Origin: an uncultured Thermoguttaceae bacterium
GTDB lineage: Bacteria > Planctomycetota > Planctomycetia > Pirellulales > Thermoguttaceae
Direction of reading: 5' to 3'
Assembly (NCBI GenBank): GCA_938042245.1
Contig: CALIRO010000002.1
Coordinates: 186,001 to 250,000, forward strand
DNA length: 64,000 nucleotides
Below, piece after piece: positions 40,376 to 48,587 of the stretch (position 1 is the first letter of the stretch; every line of letters begins with the position of its first letter). The translations under genes and the position numbers were made by a program. A model generated the notes under the pieces. The model saw only the letters and a list, made by a program, of their open reading frames with translations, was not told where the DNA came from and searched no databases.

Positions 40376-41290
40376 ATGAAATCTTTTTTGCGGAAAAGGG
40401 GACCAACGATGGCTCCGGAGATGGCCTGGGGAGTGCTAATTGGAGTCTTTCTAGGCGGGCTGGGTTGGATGTTGGTAGGATGTATGGGGAATCGAGAAGG
40501 CACTGCGTTAACGGCCCCCCAACGAGTGGGGGCGGACAAGGAGCCGACCGACCCGTTCGCCTCCGCCGCTTCCGCACCTGATACTATTCCTGCCCCAGGG
40601 GGAATTCAAGTGCCTGCACTCCCAGGCGAAACGCCCCAGCAGACCCAAGCCCGCCAGCGGATGATCGACCGGGATTTGCGAGCCCGGGGCATTCAGGATC
40701 CGCGGGTGCTGCAGGCCATGGCCCGGGTTCCCCGCCACCGCTTTGTGCCCGAAGACCAGATCCCCTATGCCTACGAGGACCGGCCCCTGCCCATCGGCCA
40801 CGGCCAGACCATCTCCCAGCCGTACATCGTGGCCTTCATGACCGAACTGGCCCAGCCCAGGCCAGAAAGCAAAGCCTTGGATATTGGCACGGGTTCTGGC
40901 TACCAGGCGGCGATCTTGGCCGAACTATGTAAAGAAGTCTATAGTATTGAAATCATCGATGCACTGGCCGAGGAGGCGAAAAAACGGCTGGAAGAGCTTG
41001 GGTATAAAAATGTTACAGTGCGTAGCGGCGACGGCTACCTCGGTTGGCCGGAGAAGGCCCCGTTTGACCTGATCATTGTGGCGGCGGCACCGGATCATGT
41101 GCCCAAGCCCTTGGTCGAACAACTGGCCCCCGGCGGCCGGTTGGTCATCCCCGTAGGCCGGCATTGGTGGAGCCAGGAACTGCGGGTCATCGAAAAACAG
41201 CCCGACGGCACAATCCGCGAACGCTCGGTGGCTTCGGTGGCCTTTGTGCCCATGACCGGTAAAGCCCAACAGCCCCAACCTGAAGACTAA
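40376..41290 (+). CDS. pcm: protein-L-isoaspartate O-methyltransferase with signal peptide/lipobox-like N-terminus
   Basis: DLRARGIQDPRVLQAMARVPRHRFVPEDQIPYAYEDRPLPIGHGQTISQPYIVAFMTEL; ALDIGTGSGYQAAILAEL; N-terminus GGLGWMLVGCMG. Confidence 0.93.
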   Translation: MKSFLRKRGPTMAPEMAWGVLIGVFLGGLGWMLVGCMGNREGTALTAPQRVGADKEPTDPFASAASAPDTIPAPGGIQVPALPGETPQQTQARQRMIDRDLRARGIQDPRVLQAMARVPRHRFVPEDQIPYAYEDRPLPIGHGQTISQPYIVAFMTELAQPRPESKALDIGTGSGYQAAILAELCKEVYSIEIIDALAEEAKKRLEELGYKNVTVRSGDGYLGWPEKAPFDLIIVAAAPDHVPKPLVEQLAPGGRLVIPVGRHWWSQELRVIEKQPDGTIRERSVASVAFVPMTGKAQQPQPED

Positions 41291-41529
41291 CTACTTCTTT
41301 ATGGGAATCCTTCCGAGGAAAGAAGAACTCCCTTGCCTTTTCCGAGCAAGAGCCGAGGTTGTCCGTTGGGGCAAAAGCGGCCGTCCACAAACTTGTGGCC
41401 ATATTCACGGTAAACCAGAATAGATAAATAAAAAAACACTTGGACTGCGGGCTTGGGCAGGAATCACAGCGCAGACCATTCGGCGGAAATCTGACACCAC
41501 ATGAACCACTGCCAAGTAAACGAACGCCC

Positions 41530-41566
41530 CTCAGAACGCAGGCATCCGGAAAGCTCATTTTGCTAG
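41530..41566 (+). repeat. 37-bp intergenic direct repeat, unit 1
   Basis: CTCAGAACGCAGGCATCCGGAAAGCTCATTTTGCTAG; 35/37 identical to the unit at 41608. Confidence 0.85.
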
Positions 41567-41607
41567 CCCCCCCCGGTCGCTGAGGACCTGCACCGCCTGG
41601 CGGAGGC

Positions 41608-41644
41608 CTCAGCACGCAGGCACCCGGAAAGCTCATTTTGCTAG
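41608..41644 (+). repeat. 37-bp intergenic direct repeat, unit 2
   Basis: CTCAGCACGCAGGCACCCGGAAAGCTCATTTTGCTAG. Confidence 0.85.
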
Positions 41645-41665
41645 AGGGTGGAAAGCAACGGCTAG

Positions 41666-41854
41666 GGAAACTCTGCAAAATCCTGAACATCACGTGAACT
41701 TTATGAATATGCGATCCATTCCTTTGCCTATCGGTTCCCATTGCTGGGTACTATATATTGAGTCTCATATTGGCAGTGCCACTATAAGTTGTGGCTTTTG
41801 ACAGAGGTCTTGAAATAGTGTAAAAATATCTCCTTTGAATTATTCAGAGGTTCC
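41666..41854 (+). mobile_element. MITE-like 189-bp element, copy E
   Basis: GGAAACTCTGCAAAATCCTGAACATCACGTGAAC...GAATTATTCAGAGGTTCC; exactly 189 bp. The flanking 4-mers do not match (CTAG/TACT). Confidence 0.85.
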
Positions 41855-41918
41855 TACTTGGATTTTCGGGACAACCGCTGAGATTTTCGGTACCATTTCA
41901 GGCCAGGGGCGTACCCAG

Positions 41919-41942
41919 GGATTCCTGCGCAAGCAGGAATCC
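41919..41942. repeat. ATTCCYGC-nnnn-GCRGGAAT hairpin repeat
   Basis: GGATTCCTGC-GCAA-GCAGGAATCC, perfect 10-bp stem. Confidence 0.7.
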
Positions 41943-42115
41943 AGGTTTTTTTCTGTTGTCGTTTTCCTGCTCTCCTGCTTGTGCGGGAACAAGCCTGCAG
42001 CGCCGCTTTCGCGGTACTGACCCCATAGGACCTTTCTGGGAAAAGGCAGGGGAGTTGTTCATTCGGCTGAAGTGTTACAGATTTTCTTTTCCTGTTGGTA
42101 TTGTGATTTTTGTTT

Positions 42116-43222
42116 ATGAGCCGCCAAGAGTGGGATCGTCGGCACATGGAGCGGGCGTTGGAGTTGGCCCGGCTTGGCCAGGGCTATGTGGAGCCGAACC
42201 CCATGGTCGGCTGTGTGATTGCCCATGGGCCGGAGGTGGTGGGCCAAGGCTGGCATCAGCGCTTCGGCGGCGATCATGCCGAAGTCGAAGCCCTTCGACA
42301 AGCAGCCCACCACGCCCAGGGGGCTACCCTGTATGTAACCCTGGAACCCTGCTGCCACTGGGGCAAAACGCCGCCTTGTACCCAGGCCATTTTGGCTGCT
42401 GGCATCCGACGGGTGGTGGCCGCCATGGAGGATCCGTTTCCTCAGGTGGCTGGTCAGGGGCTTCGGCAATTGGCGGAGGCCGGCCTAGAGGTGCAATCTG
42501 GTCTGCTAGAGGCAGAGGCCCGCCAGTTGAACGCCCCCTATTTGAAACTGGTGCAAACGGGTCGGCCCTGGGTGATTGCTAAATGGGCGATGACGTTAGA
42601 TGGGAAACTGGCCACCCGCACCGGCCAAAGCCGATGGATCAGCTCGCCCGAGTCCCGCTCCGTGGTCCATCAGCTTCGGGGCCGGGTCGATGCCATTTTG
42701 ATCGGAAGCCGCACTGCCGCTGTGGATGATCCGCTGCTGACGGCCCGACCGCCTGGTCCCCGAACCGCCATGCGCATTGTGTTGGATAGCCGGGCCAGAC
42801 TGGCTTCAGAAAGCCAGTTAGTTCAGACGGCCCGCCAGGTGCCAGTGCTCGTGGCGGTTGGTCCCGAAGCGGCCGACGCAGATCGCCGCCGATTGGAATC
42901 GGCCGGCTGTCAACTGCTGGTGCTCCCCGGCCAAACCTACCAAGATCGATTGGCGGCGCTACTGGACGAACTGGGACGCCGCCGGATGACCAATCTGCTG
43001 GTAGAAGGTGGCGGCCGACTGCTCGGGAGCTTGTTTGATCTCAAAGCCATCGACGAAGTGCACATCTTTATCGCTCCGAAACTCTTCGGCGGTGTGGAAG
43101 CGCCGGCGCCGCTAGCTGGGATAGGTATTCAAAAGATCACTGATGCTGCCTCCCTGGAGGCAGTTCAGATGCAACAGCTCGGCCAAGATATCTACCTGAG
43201 CGGCCGAGTCCGGTATCCCTAA
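42116..43222 (+). CDS. ribD: bifunctional riboflavin deaminase/reductase
   Basis: MERALELARLGQGYVEPNPMVGCVIAH; GGDHAEVEALRQA; YVTLEPCCHWGKTPPCTQAIL; KWAMTLDGKLATRTGQSRWIS; LLVEGGGRLLGSL. Confidence 0.96.
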   Translation: MSRQEWDRRHMERALELARLGQGYVEPNPMVGCVIAHGPEVVGQGWHQRFGGDHAEVEALRQAAHHAQGATLYVTLEPCCHWGKTPPCTQAILAAGIRRVVAAMEDPFPQVAGQGLRQLAEAGLEVQSGLLEAEARQLNAPYLKLVQTGRPWVIAKWAMTLDGKLATRTGQSRWISSPESRSVVHQLRGRVDAILIGSRTAAVDDPLLTARPPGPRTAMRIVLDSRARLASESQLVQTARQVPVLVAVGPEAADADRRRLESAGCQLLVLPGQTYQDRLAALLDELGRRRMTNLLVEGGGRLLGSLFDLKAIDEVHIFIAPKLFGGVEAPAPLAGIGIQKITDAASLEAVQMQQLGQDIYLSGRVRYP

Positions 43223-43358
43223 CAGCCCTGTCGCCCCGGAGCAAGGCTCTTTCCGCCTTTGCCGTTAGCTCCTGTCGTGTCTGCACAAAAGAAGTCCCGC
43301 CGGTCTTAGAGGCGCCGTTGGTATCCTTGGGACCTATTGATTGAAGGTTCAATACGAA

Positions 43359-43522
43359 GGAATCTCTGAGTTATTCGAAGGATATATTTTTATACCTTTT
43401 TAGGAAATGGCCCTAGGACTTCAATAGGTAGAGTTCCTAGCAATGCTAGCCGCCAAATCCTTCCAGATCTACTAGGGATTATATGTCCATAAAGTTCATC
43501 TCTAGCATTTTGCAGAGGTTCC
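43359..43522 (-). mobile_element. degenerate, shortened (~164 bp) MITE-like element, copy D
   Basis: GGAATCTCTGAGTTATTCGAAGGATATATTTTTA...ATAAAGTTCATCTCTAGCATTTTGCAGAGGTTCC; recognisable ends and internal blocks of copies C and F, with internal deletion. Confidence 0.7.
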
Positions 43523-43742
43523 CTAAAAAAGTATTCCTGGCTGATTCGAAGAGCTTTCTCACCGCCGTTTGATCTATAGGAACAGTACGGCCCTGGGTGA
43601 TTTCCTGCTTAGGGAACAATGTTCAACCAGGCAGAAACCCTCTTTGCTCCGATCCGTTTTTTCTTTATGATAACGGCAGCAGAAGCTGCCCGAAGCAGCG
43701 CGTTAGGCTGCGGAATGCTCTTTTCTTCTGGGAGTTCAGGCC

Positions 43743-45485
43743 ATGAAAAGTTTGACACATTGCCGGACAAGACCTGAGGAGAACCACGGCGGCATGGGAA
43801 AGTGCCCAGCCGAAAACACTTTGCTCCCTTTCATCATCCGTGTTTCATGGGTAGCCCTGGGGCTGGTCTTGGGGGGAGTGGGACTGGCGGCGGTTTGGGC
43901 GGGCGAATCGGCCAAGCTGCCCGTGCCTGCTCCGGAACAGATCGCTCGGGGCGAGGAGGTAGTACGTCATACCTATCAGACCGAGTTGGCCCAGGCCGAC
44001 ACCGCCGCCGAAAAACAAAAGTTGGCTTTCAAATGGATTAACGAGGCGGCGGGGACTTCCGATGATCCGGCTGCCCGCTTTGCCCTCCTGAAACTGGCCC
44101 AAGAGATGGGCCAGGAAATTGGCGATCCGGAGTTGATCCTGCGGGCGATTGAGGAGGCGGGCAAGTATTTTGAGTTTGATGTGACGTCGGCCAAGCGGGT
44201 GGCCCTGCAAAAGGCGGCCCAGCAGCCTCGGCCAGCCAGCCAGGCCAAACTGTTTGCCGAAAAGTGTACTGCCCTGATGCACCAGGCCATCAAGCAAGAA
44301 AATTATGCCTGGGCGTTTGACTGCGGTCGGGCCGCCTACACCGCCGCCCAACAAGCCAACGACCTCGCCCTGTTAAAAGCCATTGTATCCGAGGGCCAAC
44401 GACTTCAGACCCTGCGGGCAGAATACGAAAAGGTGCAGGCCGCCCTGAAACTGCTGGCCCAACAGCCCGACGATCCAGAGTCCAATCGGCTGGTAGGGCG
44501 GTATCTGTGTCTGGTGCAGGAAAACTGGGCTAAGGGATTGCCGCACTTGGCGCGCAGCAACGATCCGGATCTCAAATCGGCCGCCGAAAAAGACCAGGCC
44601 CAGCCGACCGATGTGCGCGGCCAGATCGACTTGGCCGATCTGTGGTGGGAATTGGCCCAGAAGCAGTCTGGGCCGGAAAAAGAGGCCCTGCTGCGTCGAT
44701 CTGCCTTCTGGTACCACCGGGCCCTGCCCCAGGCCACCGGACTGGACAAAACCAAAGCTGCTGCCCGATTGGCCGAGCTAACCCCCAAACCAGAAACCGA
44801 ACATCCCAAACCGATGGCCAAAAAGACACCCAAATCATCTCCCCCGGGGCCCGCCAGCAGAACGCTTTCCATTCCCGACGGCGTCAGTGCAGACCTGATG
44901 AAACAGATCGACCCCAAAAAACACCGGCTCACCGGCGAATGGCTTTTCCGGGGCGGAAAATTGGCGGGCACCCCTGGTCCCACAGGGACCGCTGGCATTC
45001 ATATCCCAGTCCTCCCTACCGGGAGCTATGAAGTTCAAATGGATTTTGCCCGTACTGGAGGCGATGGAATGATTGGCCTGCTCCTGCCGGTCGGCCAGCA
45101 GCGGTGCCTGATCGTTCTGGATTGCAGGCCTGGCGTGCACGGCATTGACATGGTGGCTGGTCAACGGGCCGACAATAACTCTACCACTGCCCGAGGGGCC
45201 ATCCAGACTGGCCGAACCTATCGGCTCCAAATCAAGGTGGTCCCGGAAGAGTCGGAAGCTTCGATTACGGTCAGCTTGGACGATAGGCCGTTGGTTTTCT
45301 ACCGAGGTCCAGCCCAGGACCTGCAACTGCACAAAGACTTCACCATTCGGGGAGTAACCGGCATGGCTCTGCTGAGCCGATGCAGCGTGGCTATTCACTC
45401 TTTGGAACTTCGCCCCCGGTCCGGCCAAGTGTTGCTTACCGAAGAACCCGCCTCAAAAACAACAAAACCGACTAAGAAACAGTAA
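43743..45485 (+). CDS. secreted hypothetical protein (planctomycete-type)
   Basis: Signal-like FIIRVSWVALGLVLGGVGLAAVWAGE; soluble helical region followed by a beta-rich laminin/concanavalin-like C-terminus. Start uncertain (43743 or 43794). Confidence 0.75.
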   Translation: MKSLTHCRTRPEENHGGMGKCPAENTLLPFIIRVSWVALGLVLGGVGLAAVWAGESAKLPVPAPEQIARGEEVVRHTYQTELAQADTAAEKQKLAFKWINEAAGTSDDPAARFALLKLAQEMGQEIGDPELILRAIEEAGKYFEFDVTSAKRVALQKAAQQPRPASQAKLFAEKCTALMHQAIKQENYAWAFDCGRAAYTAAQQANDLALLKAIVSEGQRLQTLRAEYEKVQAALKLLAQQPDDPESNRLVGRYLCLVQENWAKGLPHLARSNDPDLKSAAEKDQAQPTDVRGQIDLADLWWELAQKQSGPEKEALLRRSAFWYHRALPQATGLDKTKAAARLAELTPKPETEHPKPMAKKTPKSSPPGPASRTLSIPDGVSADLMKQIDPKKHRLTGEWLFRGGKLAGTPGPTGTAGIHIPVLPTGSYEVQMDFARTGGDGMIGLLLPVGQQRCLIVLDCRPGVHGIDMVAGQRADNNSTTARGAIQTGRTYRLQIKVVPEESEASITVSLDDRPLVFYRGPAQDLQLHKDFTIRGVTGMALLSRCSVAIHSLELRPRSGQVLLTEEPASKTTKPTKKQ

Positions 45486-45486
45486 A

Positions 45487-45675
45487 GGAACCTCTGAATA
45501 ATTCAAAGGAGATATTTTTACACTATTTCGGAACCTCCGTCAATAGCCCTAGCATATAATGGCACTGCCAACATTAGACGCCATATATAGCGCCCAGCCA
45601 TGGGAACCGATAAGCAAAGGAACGGATCAAATATTCACAAAAATCACGTGATGTTCAGGATTTTGCAGAGCTTGC
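45487..45675 (-). mobile_element. MITE-like 189-bp element, copy F (inverted), filling the gap between convergent genes
   Basis: GGAACCTCTGAATAATTCAAAGGAG...CAGGATTTTGCAGAGCTTGC; perfect TAAA direct repeats at 45483-45486 and 45676-45679. Confidence 0.88.
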
Positions 45676-46631
45676 TAAAACCTTCCAGTACTTCCGGGGG
45701 GGCATTGTTGCCTGGTCAATTGGCCGGCAGGGGTTTCGGCCCGCAGTTGGGCAATCATATCGCAGGCGGCGGCTTCGACAGCCTCCTGCCAGCGATCCGG
45801 TCCAAAGCGGTCCCGGTAGGGAGTGTTTTGGTAGGCAAACAGAATCCCCCGCGCACTCACTACTACAGCCCCTAAACCTTGGGGGTCGAACGCACCGGCC
45901 ACATCCCGGGCGGTCCCCCCTTGAGCGCCGTAGCCGGGCACCAAAAACCACACATGTGGCATGATCTGGCGCAGTTCGGCCAATTGGGCCGGGTAAGTGG
46001 CCCCTACCACTGCGCCGACCAGCCCATAGCCGCACTGGCCCACTGTCTGGCCGGCCAATCCCTCCACCCATCGGCCTACATGCAGATAGACCGGCGCGCC
46101 GTCAACCAATAGGTCTTGAAACTGCCGACTGCCGGGGTTGGAGGTTTTGACCAGAACAAAAAGGCCGGCCCCTCGATGTTTAGCTGTTTCGATGAATGGC
46201 TGCATAGCATCTTCGCCCAGATAGGGATTGACCGTCAGCGCGTCGGCGCCCCAGGGGCTTTGGCCGCCCGGCCCCAACCAGCCGTCCGCATAGGCGGCCG
46301 CCGTCGAGCCAATGTCGTTCCGCTTTCCATCCAAAATCACCAAGAGCCCCTGCTGCTGCGCATAAAGAATCACATTGGCCAGGGCCTGCATCCCAGCCGG
46401 TCCCTGTTGTTCAAAAAAGGCGGCCTGCGGCTTGACGGCCGGTACATGCCCAGCTACTGCATCAATCACCCCTTGGCAAAACCGCTCAAAGGCCAAAGCA
46501 ACCGCCGCAGGGGATTTTTCTTTCGGCACAAGCGCCAGCGGCAATCCTTCCAGCCGAGGATCCAACCCCACTACCACCGGCGCTCTGGTCCGCCGAACCG
46601 CCTCAGCCAGCCGATCCGAAAATGCCTTCAC
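45675..46631 (-). CDS. pyrF: orotidine 5'-phosphate decarboxylase (type 2)
   Basis: VVVGLDPRLEGLPLAL; VKPQAAFFEQQGPAG; VILDGKRNDIGSTAAAYADGWLG; ADALTVNPYLGEDAM; FLVPGYGAQGG. Confidence 0.95.
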   Translation of the reverse strand: MKAFSDRLAEAVRRTRAPVVVGLDPRLEGLPLALVPKEKSPAAVALAFERFCQGVIDAVAGHVPAVKPQAAFFEQQGPAGMQALANVILYAQQQGLLVILDGKRNDIGSTAAAYADGWLGPGGQSPWGADALTVNPYLGEDAMQPFIETAKHRGAGLFVLVKTSNPGSRQFQDLLVDGAPVYLHVGRWVEGLAGQTVGQCGYGLVGAVVGATYPAQLAELRQIMPHVWFLVPGYGAQGGTARDVAGAFDPQGLGAVVVSARGILFAYQNTPYRDRFGPDRWQEAVEAAACDMIAQLRAETPAGQLTRQQCPPGSTGRF

Positions 46632-46924
46632 AGGACGCCCTTTGGGAACTCGTTTTATGGATAAAGGTCAGATAACATTGTACCCGGAGGATTCGGCTCT
46701 TGAAGCCCCCAGGGGGACAAACCACCAGCGCCCGCTCCAATCCCGGTAACAGCGTCTGTTAAACAATAGTCAAGCAAGACACTCTTCAAGACTATGTTCC
46801 AAGAGGCCGTCGGAACCAGGGGAAAACCTGTTTCCGAGGTTTGGCGGCCCCAAGGAGTAGCCAAGCGATAGGCGATGTTGTAAGATAGCGAAAGTTTTCC
46901 CCGTTTCTCGTGGAGGACAGTCTC

Positions 46925-48514
46925 ATGCGAACGGCAACATGGATTTTGGGTTCTGTATGGTTGGTGGGTTGGTGGTGGGGATGGGCCGATGGCGTGGCCA
47001 AAGCGGCTGATCAGCCTCAGTGGGGCCATGCCTGGACCCGAAACATGGTCTCACCAGAAACGGGTCTGCCCAGCCAGTTTGATCCGGGCAAAGTGGATTC
47101 TCAGAGCGGCCAGATTGATCTAAGCAGCACCAAAAATGTGAAATGGGTGGCCCGACTGGGCAACATTACCTATGGCACGCCGGTGGTCGGCAGTGGTCGG
47201 GTGCTCATCGGCACCAATAACGCCCGGCCTCGGGATAGCCGACTCCAAGGCGATCGGGGCGTGCTGATGTGCTTTGACGAGAAAGATGGCCGGTTCCTCT
47301 GGCAGTTAAACCTACCGAAACTTACTCGGATCAAATGGGCGGATTGGTATCACATTGGCATTACCTCCGCCCCGAGCATTGAAGGCGATCGGGCCTACTT
47401 GGTCACCAATCGGGCAGAGTTAGTTTGCCTGGATCTGAAGGGGATGGCCGACGGCAATGATGGGCCGTTCCAGGACGAAGGGCGCCTTATGGCCGAGGAG
47501 GGGCAGCCGCCGCTCCAAACCGGCCCGCAGGACGCCGATATTCTCTGGCTTTTGGACATGCCCCGGCAGCTTCTGGCCGAGCCGCACAATGCCGCCAATG
47601 GGTCTCCTATGATCATCGGAGATCATTTGTACGTATGTACCTCCAACGGCGTAGAATGGACGCATCAATTTGTCGTCCACCCGGAGGCGCCCAGCCTGAT
47701 TGTGGTGGATAAAAATATCGGTAAGCTCATCGCCCGGGATCATTTCGGCATCGGCCCGGATATTACCCATGGCCAATGGAGCTCGCCAGCCATGGGCGAA
47801 GTCAACGGCCGACCTTTGGGCTTTTTCGGCGCCGGAAACGGAGTGCTTTATGCCTTCGGCCTCTTGCCGCCAGAAACCCAACCGGCAGAAAAACCACTCC
47901 TTTTGGAACCGGTGTGGAAATTCCACGGCCATCCGCTGGCCCAAACCCAGGACCAAGTCCCCGTCGATCATCAGCATAACAGCACCTCCTACCAAGTAAC
48001 CGCCAACCCAGTGTTTTACAAGAATCGGGTGTATCTGGCCTTTACGCAGGAGCCGTTCCACAACATGAAACAGGGTTGGCTGGTCTGCATCGACGCCACC
48101 AAAACAGGCGATGTAACCCGGTCGGCCATCGTCTGGTCGTATGACAAGATCGGCGCTAGCACGGCCACCGTGGCCATTGCCGATGGGCTGGTGTATGCGG
48201 TGGGCTACTACGGCACGCTGCACTGTCTGGATGCGGAGACCGGTCAGGTGTATTGGACCCATGAGATCGGCGGCCCAGCTACTGCCTCGCCCTTGGTAGC
48301 TGACGGCAAAGTCTATCTGGGCACCGCCCGACAAACCTTCTGGATCTTCCAAGCAGGCAAAGAAAAAAAGGTTCTGGCCGAAATCCGAATGCCGGATAAA
48401 ATTTATGCATCGGCAACGGCCGCCAACGGCGTCTTGTACATCCCAACCTTCCGGTTCCTGTACGCCGTGGCCGATTCGACCGCTCTAAAAGCCACTCCAG
48501 GGGCTTCCCAGTAA
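46925..48514 (+). CDS. secreted PQQ-binding-like beta-propeller protein
   Basis: Signal peptide MRTATWILGSVWLVGWWWGWADGVAKA; repeated blades with YLGTARQTFWIFQAGKEKKVLAEI, LHCLDAETGQVYWTHEIGG, LVCLDLKG. Confidence 0.85.
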   Translation: MRTATWILGSVWLVGWWWGWADGVAKAADQPQWGHAWTRNMVSPETGLPSQFDPGKVDSQSGQIDLSSTKNVKWVARLGNITYGTPVVGSGRVLIGTNNARPRDSRLQGDRGVLMCFDEKDGRFLWQLNLPKLTRIKWADWYHIGITSAPSIEGDRAYLVTNRAELVCLDLKGMADGNDGPFQDEGRLMAEEGQPPLQTGPQDADILWLLDMPRQLLAEPHNAANGSPMIIGDHLYVCTSNGVEWTHQFVVHPEAPSLIVVDKNIGKLIARDHFGIGPDITHGQWSSPAMGEVNGRPLGFFGAGNGVLYAFGLLPPETQPAEKPLLLEPVWKFHGHPLAQTQDQVPVDHQHNSTSYQVTANPVFYKNRVYLAFTQEPFHNMKQGWLVCIDATKTGDVTRSAIVWSYDKIGASTATVAIADGLVYAVGYYGTLHCLDAETGQVYWTHEIGGPATASPLVADGKVYLGTARQTFWIFQAGKEKKVLAEIRMPDKIYASATAANGVLYIPTFRFLYAVADSTALKATPGASQ

Positions 48515-48587
48515 CTCTGAGGAAATTACACGTTGGTCAGTTTCAGCCGATTCTAGCGACACCATCGGATCATAGGGAAGAGGCGCG

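Noticed and set aside
41530-41644. Possible CRISPR array from the 37-bp repeat pair
   Set aside because: Only two units and no cas genes in the window.
41187-41741. 184-aa ORF with repeated KMSFPxACVLR
   Set aside because: Repetition is just the 37-bp intergenic repeat read in frame; it also overlaps pcm and MITE copy E.
47420-48352. 310-aa minus-strand ORF antisense to the PQQ-like propeller gene
   Set aside because: Shadow ORF; the sense strand encodes repeated propeller blades and a signal peptide.
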